From: Flavobacteriales bacterium UBA5422
Lineage (GTDB): Bacteria; Bacteroidota; Bacteroidia; Flavobacteriales_D; Crocinitomicaceae
Assembly (NCBI GenBank): GCA_002409405.1
Contig: DHNG01000025.1
Location: forward strand, 42,515 to 51,490
Length of the DNA: 8,976 bases
Reading direction: 5' to 3'
The notes below the pieces were generated by a model. The model saw only the letters and a program-made list of their open reading frames with translations. It was not told where the DNA came from and did no database searches. The translations under genes and the position numbers were made by a program. Shown here in pieces: positions 1 to 5,262 of this stretch (positions are counted from its first letter, which is position 1; every line of letters starts with the position of its first letter).

Positions 1-332
1 TCTTGGATATTCAGGATGGGAAATATGCATCAGCAGTTTCTAACTTTGGTTCTGAAGCAACATTCAACAAAGCGTTGGCTCAATTGTTAAACGGTGATAA
101 CGCAGGTGCAACAAAAACAATCGACGGTTCTGACGATGCGGAAAGTGCACAAGGTTACTACCTGAAAGCAATCGCAGCGAAACGCGATAAGAAAGATGCT
201 GAAGCAACAAGCAACATCAGCAAAGCGGCAGCAAAAGATGCTTCTTTCGGAGAGAAAGCTACACGTGACAGAGAGTTTGTTACTCCTGTAGCAGTAGAAA
301 AAGCAGCGGCAGCAGCAGCTGACAAGAAATAA
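1..332 (+). CDS. TPR-like alanine-rich protein, 3' end only
   Basis: This is the C-terminal 109 residues of a gene that begins before the window. The reading frame is open from base 3, where the first whole codon is TTG (Leu), and ends at TAA 330-332. The visible protein alternates short amphipathic helices in the way of tetratricopeptide repeats: DIQDGKYASAVSNF and then TFNKALAQLLNGDNAGAT look like helix pairs, followed by QGYYLKAIAAKRDKK and a last helix ending in KDASFGEKATRDREF. From memory, a comparable ending (YLKA...A-KD-SL...K--DREF) is common in Bacteroidota TPR lipoproteins and periplasmic proteins. The last 16 residues are an alanine/lysine-rich tail (EKAAAAAADKK) that looks disordered. 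A strong terminator follows 19 bases after the stop, so this ends its transcription unit. The TPR assignment is moderate and the specific function is unknown. Confidence 0.7.
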   Translation, partial: LDIQDGKYASAVSNFGSEATFNKALAQLLNGDNAGATKTIDGSDDAESAQGYYLKAIAAKRDKKDAEATSNISKAAAKDASFGEKATRDREFVTPVAVEKAAAAAADKK

Positions 333-351
333 GAATACGTAGTATACGATA

Positions 352-386
352 AAAAATCCCGCTGATTAAATTTCAGCGGGATTTTT
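352..386 (+). terminator. intrinsic terminator after the TPR-like gene
   Basis: A perfect 14-base inverted repeat: AAAAATCCCGCTGA (352-365) pairs with TCAGCGGGATTTTT (373-386) around a 7-base loop. The right arm runs into a T-rich tract (TTTTTGTTTT). The A-run on the left arm means the hairpin could also work on the other strand, but only the upstream gene needs it here. Confidence 0.9.
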
Positions 387-438
387 GTTTTCACACAAAT
401 TTCATTAACCTTTAATATGTTAATAAATTTACGTCGTA

Positions 439-472
439 TTTGATTTTAATCGTGCGATTCTGCTTACATTTG
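439..472 (+). promoter_or_regulatory. Bacteroidota-type promoter for the oxoamine synthase gene
   Basis: A -33-like TTTG (439-442) and a perfect -7 TAnnTTTG (TACATTTG, 465-472) are separated by 22 bases, within the 17-23 usual for the Bacteroidota primary sigma factor. The predicted transcript start is near 479, giving a leader of about 25 bases that lacks a Shine-Dalgarno site, as is usual in this phylum. Confidence 0.75.
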
Positions 473-503
473 TCCCATTATTTTAAATTGTAAATTAATA
501 GAT

Positions 504-1775
504 ATGGCTCGAGACATATTTCAAAAAATAAAAGAAAACAGAGGTCCGATCGGAAAGTATTCCAAAGGAGTACATGGTTACTTTACCTTCCCGAAACTGG
601 AAGGTGAATTAGGTCCGAAAATGATTTTTAGAGGTAAAGAATGTTTGGTTTGGTCGCTGAACAATTACCTTGGGTTGGCAAACCACCCGGAAGTAAGAGA
701 AACAGACGCCAAAGCGGCAGAACAATATGGTATGGCTTACCCGATGGGGGCTCGCATGATGACAGGTCAAACAAGTGAACATGAAGCATTCGAAAACGAA
801 ATTGCTGAGTTCATGGGAAAAGAAGATGCGATTTTGCTGAATTTCGGTTACCAGGGAATGGTATCTGCAATTGACTCCCTGACAGACAGAAACGATGTGA
901 TTGTATACGACAGTGAATCACACGCGTGTATTTTGGACGGAATGCGTCTGCACACAGGAAAACGTTTTGTATTCCAACACAACGACATGGAAAGCTTCGA
1001 CAAGCAGATGAAAAATGCAACTGCTTTGGTAGAAAAAACAGGTGGAGGGATCCTTGTGATTACAGAAGGTGTGTTCGGAATGGCAGGAGACCAGGGGAAA
1101 TTAAAAGAAATCGTTGAATTCAGAAAATCAGGAAAATACAACTTCCGTATTTTTGTGGACGATGCACACGGATTCGGAACACTTGGAAAAACAGGACAAG
1201 GTGCTGCTGAAGAACAAGGAGTACAGGACGAAATAGACATTTTGTTCGGTACGTTTGCAAAATCATTTGCATCTGTAGGAGGATTTATCTGTGCAGAGGA
1301 AAGTATCATTGAATACTTCCGCTACAACATGCGTTCACAGATGTTTGCAAAGGCGTTGCCAATGGTGAATACAATCGGAGCACGTAAGCGATTGGATTTA
1401 TTGAAAAAACACCCTGAATACAAAGATAAATTGTGGGAAATTGCAAATGCGTTGCAATCAGGATTTAAAAAAGCAGGTTTTGATATCGGAAAAACAAATT
1501 CGTGTGTAACACCTGTTTTCATGCAAGGAAACCTGGCTGAAGCAACCAACCTGACATTTGATTTGAGAGAAAATTACAATATTTTCTGTTCAATTGTGAT
1601 CTACCCGGTTGTTCCGAAAGATACAATTATGCTACGCATTATCCCTACCGCTTCTCATACATTGGAAGATGTAGAATACACCATCGAAACATTCAAGAAA
1701 TTGAAAGCAAAACTAGATGGCGGAGAATACAAAGCAGAAGAATTGGCAACTGTAGAAGTTGACAAGAAAAAATAA
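504..1775 (+). CDS. PLP-dependent alpha-oxoamine synthase (serine palmitoyltransferase-like)
   Basis: A 423-residue fold-type I PLP enzyme that condenses an amino acid with an acyl-CoA or acyl-ACP thioester and releases CO2. What is seen: S139-H140, where the histidine is expected to stack on the PLP ring; the VDDAHGFG motif with D219 (pyridine nitrogen) and H222; the Schiff-base lysine K253 in GTFAKSFASVGG; and R378 in MLRIIPTASHT, matching the substrate-carboxylate arginine of the family. TFxKSFAS resembles serine palmitoyltransferase (SPT) more than 8-amino-7-oxononanoate synthase. Length fits soluble bacterial SPTs. In Bacteroidota such enzymes make 3-ketosphinganine for sphingolipids or, using cysteate, the capnine base of sulfonolipids; 2-amino-3-ketobutyrate-CoA ligase is the other possibility. 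The ATG at 504 sits about 25 bases after a predicted transcript start. It is a single-gene unit with its own promoter and a terminator 16 bases downstream. Superfamily is certain; amino-acid substrate is not decided by sequence reading. Confidence 0.88.
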   Translation: MARDIFQKIKENRGPIGKYSKGVHGYFTFPKLEGELGPKMIFRGKECLVWSLNNYLGLANHPEVRETDAKAAEQYGMAYPMGARMMTGQTSEHEAFENEIAEFMGKEDAILLNFGYQGMVSAIDSLTDRNDVIVYDSESHACILDGMRLHTGKRFVFQHNDMESFDKQMKNATALVEKTGGGILVITEGVFGMAGDQGKLKEIVEFRKSGKYNFRIFVDDAHGFGTLGKTGQGAAEEQGVQDEIDILFGTFAKSFASVGGFICAEESIIEYFRYNMRSQMFAKALPMVNTIGARKRLDLLKKHPEYKDKLWEIANALQSGFKKAGFDIGKTNSCVTPVFMQGNLAEATNLTFDLRENYNIFCSIVIYPVVPKDTIMLRIIPTASHTLEDVEYTIETFKKLKAKLDGGEYKAEELATVEVDKKK

Positions 1776-1791
1776 GAAAAAATCAACAAGG

Positions 1792-1817
1792 AAAGACCGT
1801 TCAAATGAGCGGTCTTT
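1792..1817 (+). terminator. intrinsic terminator after the oxoamine synthase gene
   Basis: AAAGACCG (1792-1799) pairs perfectly with CGGTCTTT (1810-1817). The stem extends by T-G, T-A and C-G pairs to a tetraloop AAAT (1803-1806), and the right arm continues as TTTTTTA. It ends only 14 bases before the ATG at 1832 of the next gene, so some read-through or a very close start would be needed to express that gene. Confidence 0.85.
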
Positions 1818-1831
1818 TTTATTGTCCCTAT

Positions 1832-2290
1832 ATGAGGAATCCGTATATTATCTTATTTATTTCTCTTGGAATGAGTGCAATTACGTTATGGCTCACCGAA
1901 TTTATGGTATTCGGGCATTTCACAGAATGGACAATGCAACACACAGGAAACAGACTGACCTATCACATTCCGTTAATCGACGCTTACCTGTTCAGATTCT
2001 TCCCATTGATTACAGGAGTCAGCTTGCTCATGATTGACAAAAACACATCCGTAAAGAAGCTCCTATTAACGATTGGCATTACGTTCATTGCTATTGTATC
2101 ACTTTTACTGGCGGGTTTCTTTATTACGATATACAGTTGGCCACAAGGCTTCGGCATGAAGTCACGGGTTCAGCCATTTGATCATTATTGGACAGTACTT
2201 ATTCTCACAGGAATTATTTTACCCATCCTATTCGTTGGCCTTAGAAGGAAGAGAACAAAAAATGACGACGAAATTATTGATAAACTATAA
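1832..2290 (+). CDS. small four-helix membrane protein, function unknown
   Basis: A 152-residue hydrophobic protein with about four membrane segments: residues 5-27, 52-68, 77-102 and 119-137. The C-terminal tail is strongly basic then acidic (RRKRTKNDDEIIDKL), and by the positive-inside rule it would be cytoplasmic. I recognise no catalytic motif and no named family. An in-frame ATG at 1805 would add nine residues, but it lies inside the loop and stem of the upstream terminator, so the ATG at 1832 is preferred. No promoter or Shine-Dalgarno site is evident in the 56 bases between the preceding stop and this start. The gene ends two bases from the stop of ubiE, which runs the opposite way. 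The long open frame with an ordered hydrophobic pattern supports a real gene. Role unknown. Confidence 0.7.
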   Translation: MRNPYIILFISLGMSAITLWLTEFMVFGHFTEWTMQHTGNRLTYHIPLIDAYLFRFFPLITGVSLLMIDKNTSVKKLLLTIGITFIAIVSLLLAGFFITIYSWPQGFGMKSRVQPFDHYWTVLILTGIILPILFVGLRRKRTKNDDEIIDKL

Positions 2291-2292
2291 GC

Positions 2293-3021
2293 TTACTTGT
2301 CGCCTATATAAATGGTAGCAATACCTCCCGACACTATTTTTGACCGCACATTCCGGTAGCCAACTTTTGTAAGAATCGCTTCGAAATCTTTTCCTTCCGG
2401 AAATGCCTGAATGGAATCAGGAAGATACGTATAAGCACGTGTGTCTTTCGAAAATAACTTTCCAAAAAACGGGATGATGTATTTTGAATGAAATTTATAG
2501 TATTGTTTTACGGGAAACTTCTTCGGCTTGGAAAACTCCAAAATCACTCCTCTCCCACCCGGACGAAGTACGCGAAGCATTTCAGACAGTCCTTTTTCAA
2601 GGTTCTCATAATTGCGGACACCAAATCCAACCGTCAACCCATCAAAATAATCATCTTCAAACGGTAGGTTTTCAGAATCTCCCAGTTGCATAGAAATAAC
2701 ACTGTCCACACCTTTCGCTTTCATCTTCTCTCTTCCGACCTGCAGCATTCCTTCCGAAATATCCATTCCGACGATTTCTGATGGATTGAGCTTTAAAAGT
2801 GCCAATGCAAAATCACCTGTACCTGTTGCCAGATCCAATAAACGTTTTGGCTGAAGATTCCTGAGCTGAGCCACAGCTTTCTTTCGCCAGATTCTGTCAA
2901 TTCCTACAGATAGAAAATGGTTCAGGAAATCATATTTTTGAGAGATGTTATTAAACATTTCCGCCACTTCCTGCTTTTTACTTTTGTCTTCATCGCCATA
3001 TGGCTTCACTGCTGTACCCAC
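2293..3021 (-). CDS. ubiE: demethylmenaquinone methyltransferase (UbiE/MenG)
   Basis: A SAM-dependent C-methyltransferase, 242 residues from the chosen start, that converts demethylmenaquinone to menaquinone at the cytoplasmic membrane face. Visible: the UbiE N-terminal signature YDFLNHFLSVGIDRIW (30-45), SAM motif I LLDLATGTGDFAL (61-73), the acidic MDIS of motif II (86-89), GDSENLPFEDDYFD (114-127), and the second UbiE signature FGVRNYENLEKG followed by RVLRPGG (150-156). Only menaquinone is expected as quinone in Bacteroidota, hence MenG rather than ubiquinone synthesis. Start choice: the frame stays open to 3123, but those 34 extra residues (Ile/Phe-rich) look unlike the family and appear to be promoter-region sequence. 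GTG 3021 gives MGTAVKPYG, close to the usual MxxxVKPY beginning; GTG 3009 (238 residues) is the alternative. There is no ATG between these. The gene is divergent from the cytochrome-related run and convergent with the small membrane-protein gene. Confidence 0.92.
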   Translation of the reverse strand: MGTAVKPYGDEDKSKKQEVAEMFNNISQKYDFLNHFLSVGIDRIWRKKAVAQLRNLQPKRLLDLATGTGDFALALLKLNPSEIVGMDISEGMLQVGREKMKAKGVDSVISMQLGDSENLPFEDDYFDGLTVGFGVRNYENLEKGLSEMLRVLRPGGRGVILEFSKPKKFPVKQYYKFHSKYIIPFFGKLFSKDTRAYTYLPDSIQAFPEGKDFEAILTKVGYRNVRSKIVSGGIATIYIGDK

Positions 3022-3180
3022 ACCTCTATCGTTTGATATTTTGAGGTACAAAAATCGGTAAAATATACGGTTTGAAAAAATAAATTGCTGAAAAATACAC
3101 AGATTCTGATTGTGTAAATTCAAGAGTCCTCAAATCACTGGCAGAATCAAATGAAAACAGAAAATCCCATCCGAATATCC

Positions 3181-3210
3181 TTGCCCTGTCAATATTTTCA
3201 ACTAATTTTG
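3181..3210 (+). promoter_or_regulatory. Bacteroidota-type promoter for the membrane protein-cytochrome-hflX run
   Basis: TTG (3181-3183) and a perfect TAnnTTTG (TAATTTTG, 3203-3210) are separated by 19 bases. The transcript start would fall around 3217, which leaves about ten bases before ATG 3226. This argues against the longer reading from 3151, whose first codons would lie upstream of the promoter. Confidence 0.75.
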
Positions 3211-3225
3211 TCAAAAACTTATTTT

Positions 3226-3666
3226 ATGTTGGTACACGCACACTCCGGACTTCGTTGGATCGTTTTGTTACTCTTAGTAGTAGCTGTTTTCAACGCGCTT
3301 TCAAAATTAAAATCTTCGACTTATACAAACGGAGATCGCAAGCTGAACTTGTTTGCAATGGTATTTTACCATGTACAGTTTTTACTGGGATGGGTTTTGT
3401 ATTTTTTCTCAACTAAAGTTTTATTCATCGAAGGATGGATGAAGTCGGCAACAAATGGCGGTATGTATCGTTTTTTCAACCTGGAACACGCATTAATGAT
3501 GACCATTGCTTTCGTTTTATTGACGATCGGGCATTCAAAGTCTAAGAAAGCTGCACCTGGTAAAAAGCACAAAACGATTGCTGTATTTTACACGATTGCA
3601 TTGATTTTAATTCTGGCAGCTATTCCATGGCCGTTCAGAGCTGCATTAGGAGGTTCATGGTTCTAA
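3226..3666 (+). CDS. histidine-bearing four-helix membrane protein (cytochrome b-like, putative)
   Basis: A 146-residue integral membrane protein beginning MLVHAHSGLRW. Predicted membrane segments lie near residues 9-26, 43-62, 86-103 and 118-134. Histidines sit at helix ends or within helices: H4 and H6 before helix 1, H49 in helix 2 (FYHVQFLLG), H88 at the start of helix 3 (LEHALMM) and H103 at its end. That spacing could place b-type heme ligands on two sides of the membrane. Proteins with this HxHSGLRW beginning occur in Bacteroidota and are often loosely labelled cytochrome B or hypothetical (from memory); heme binding here is inference. The next gene is a cytochrome c lipoprotein overlapping by 10 bases, which supports a redox role. 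The start at 3226 fits the promoter just upstream; an in-frame ATG at 3151 precedes the promoter and is rejected. Confidence 0.75.
   Translation: MLVHAHSGLRWIVLLLLVVAVFNALSKLKSSTYTNGDRKLNLFAMVFYHVQFLLGWVLYFFSTKVLFIEGWMKSATNGGMYRFFNLEHALMMTIAFVLLTIGHSKSKKAAPGKKHKTIAVFYTIALILILAAIPWPFRAALGGSWF
3648..3653 (+). promoter_or_regulatory. Shine-Dalgarno-like site inside the upstream gene, before the cytochrome c start
   Basis: AGGAGG overlaps Gly-Gly codons near the end of the membrane-protein gene and is three bases from the ATG at 3657. It is notable because leaders elsewhere in the window lack such sites. It could simply reflect Gly codon use, since the spacing is shorter than ideal. Confidence 0.4.
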
Positions 3667-3995
3667 AAAACTATTGGTTTATGCTTGTAGCGTTTGCACT
3701 TGTTTCCTGCGGAAGTGATGTGCAAACCGGTAAATCAGGAGAACAGGGTGCGCTTCCAGATGGTGAAACACTGTACCTTGAGAATTGTGCTACGTGTCAC
3801 GGAATTGATGGTACGCTTGGAAAAGCTGGCTCAAAAGACCTGACACAAACGACTTTACAAGTTCATGAATTAAAGAAAATTGTTGAAGTCGGAACAAGCA
3901 ACGGAATGCCGCGTTTCAAAGAAATACTTGGAGGAGACGCGGAAGTAGAAGCCGTTGTACACTATATAATGGGATTTAAACGAATTAATGAGTAA
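3657..3995 (+). CDS. c-type cytochrome lipoprotein (class I, single heme)
   Basis: A 112-residue exported protein. The N-terminus MVLKNYWFMLVAFALVSC is a lipoprotein signal with lipobox LVSC and lipidated C18, so the mature protein is predicted to be membrane-anchored outside the cytoplasm. A linker to about residue 35 leads into a small class I cytochrome c domain: CATCH (44-48) for covalent heme attachment with H48 as ligand, and M84 in NGMPRF as the expected sixth ligand, followed by the C-terminal helix EVEAVVHYIMGF. It probably passes electrons between respiratory partners. The start overlaps the upstream gene by 10 bases, and AGGAGG (3648-3653) lies three bases before the ATG; a short spacing, but one of the few Shine-Dalgarno-like sites in the window, pointing to translational coupling. 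The stop overlaps the hflX start (ATGAGTAA). An in-frame ATG at 3681 would remove the lysine of the signal peptide and is less likely. Confidence 0.88.
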   Translation: MVLKNYWFMLVAFALVSCGSDVQTGKSGEQGALPDGETLYLENCATCHGIDGTLGKAGSKDLTQTTLQVHELKKIVEVGTSNGMPRFKEILGGDAEVEAVVHYIMGFKRINE

Positions 3996-5187
3996 CGGAC
4001 ACGTTTTAGTCGACGCAGTAGAAGAACGTTGTATATTGGTTGGTGTGATCACCTCTGATATCAACGAAGACATTGCACATGAATACCTGGATGAATTAGA
4101 ATTCCTTGCAGAGACAGCAGGAGCATTGACGCAACACCGCTTTTTGCAAAAAATGCCTATGCCTAACCCAAAAACGTTTGTAGGAACGGGAAAACTGGAG
4201 GAAATTCACCAATACATTAAAGACAATGAAATTGATCTGTGTATTTTTGATGATGAACTGAGCCCTTCTCAGCTACGCAACATTGAACGCACGCTGGAGA
4301 TCAAAGTACTGGACAGAAACAACCTGATTCTTGATATTTTTGCTTCGCGGGCACGTACTTCCCATGCAAAGACACAAGTTGAACTAGCTCAACTCCAATA
4401 CTTACTTCCTCGTTTGACGCGTATGTGGACGCACTTGGAACGACAGAAAGGAGGAATCGGGATGCGTGGACCGGGAGAGACTCAGATTGAGACGGACAGA
4501 CGAATTATCCAACAAAAAATTTCCTTGCTGAAAACCCGCTTGTCAGAAATTGATAAACAAATGGCAATTCAACGGGGAAACAGAGGACAGTTGGTACGTG
4601 TTGCACTTGTTGGTTACACCAACGTAGGAAAAAGCACACTGATGAACCTGCTATCGAAATCAGAAGTATTTGCAGAAAATAAATTATTTGCAACCCTCGA
4701 CACAACCGTTCGAAAAGTGGTGATCGACAATCTTCCGTTTTTACTGACGGATACTGTTGGATTCATTCGAAAGCTACCTCATCAACTGGTAGAGTCTTTC
4801 AAATCAACACTCGATGAAGTACGTGAAGCCGACATTCTGGTGCATGTACTCGATCTGGCACATCCAAATTTTGAAGATCACTACAATGTAGTCAATGAAA
4901 CATTGAATGAGATCGATAAAACAGAAAAGCCAACGATCGTTATCTTCAACAAAATTGACCAGTTTGTATACCAACCTAAAGACGAAGATGATCTTTCTCC
5001 CCGTACAGCACAAAATTATTCACTCGACGAATTGAAGAAAACGTGGATGGCAAAAGTGAATCGCAATATGTGTGTCTTTATCTCTGCCCACGAAAAAACC
5101 AACATAGAAGAACTGAAAACCATGCTTTACGAGGAGGTGAAACGTATTTTTCAAGAGCGTTATCCCTACAACGATTTCTTGTATTAA
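3988..5187 (+). CDS. hflX: ribosome-associated GTPase HflX
   Basis: A 399-residue TRAFAC-class GTPase; family members bind the 50S subunit and split or rescue stalled ribosomes, notably under heat stress. The N-terminal HflX domain (about 1-130) includes NPKTFVGTGKLEEI and DDELSPSQLRNIE. A linker with the family hallmark GGIGMRGPGETQIETDRR (155-172) leads into a coiled-coil stretch (about 173-195). The G domain follows: G1 GYTNVGKST (209-217), switch I with T239-T240, G3 DTVGF (255-259), G4 NKID (321-324) and G5 SAHEKTN (366-372). All nucleotide-binding motifs are intact. The length fits HflX without a long C-terminal extension. ATG 3988 overlaps the cytochrome c stop by 8 bases with no Shine-Dalgarno site, suggesting coupled translation from the upstream promoter. 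No terminator is visible in the 75 bases after it. Confidence 0.96.
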   Translation: MSNGHVLVDAVEERCILVGVITSDINEDIAHEYLDELEFLAETAGALTQHRFLQKMPMPNPKTFVGTGKLEEIHQYIKDNEIDLCIFDDELSPSQLRNIERTLEIKVLDRNNLILDIFASRARTSHAKTQVELAQLQYLLPRLTRMWTHLERQKGGIGMRGPGETQIETDRRIIQQKISLLKTRLSEIDKQMAIQRGNRGQLVRVALVGYTNVGKSTLMNLLSKSEVFAENKLFATLDTTVRKVVIDNLPFLLTDTVGFIRKLPHQLVESFKSTLDEVREADILVHVLDLAHPNFEDHYNVVNETLNEIDKTEKPTIVIFNKIDQFVYQPKDEDDLSPRTAQNYSLDELKKTWMAKVNRNMCVFISAHEKTNIEELKTMLYEEVKRIFQERYPYNDFLY

Positions 5188-5262
5188 AGCATTTCCGGGG
5201 AATAAGTGAGCTACCACGTAGAAGTATCATCGGGTTTGCAAAATCTTTTCTAAATTTATCGT

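Noticed and set aside
848..1309. A 153-codon open frame on the minus strand inside the oxoamine synthase gene
   Set aside because: It is fully antisense to a strongly conserved enzyme, has no promoter or export signal, and its composition is what the complement of that coding sequence would give.
1759..2037. A 92-codon plus-strand frame overlapping the small membrane-protein gene
   Set aside because: It starts inside the oxoamine synthase end, runs through the terminator, and lacks any hydrophobic or conserved pattern; the other frame is the coherent membrane protein.
3151..3225. N-terminal extension of the histidine-bearing membrane protein from ATG 3151
   Set aside because: It would place the coding start upstream of a well-formed promoter (3181-3210), and the 25 extra residues precede the natural MLVHAHSGLRW beginning.
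5235..5258. Possible recG promoter: TTTG (5235-5238) and TAAATTTA (5251-5258)
   Set aside because: The spacing is only 12 bases and the last position of the -7 motif is wrong, so it does not meet the Bacteroidota promoter pattern.
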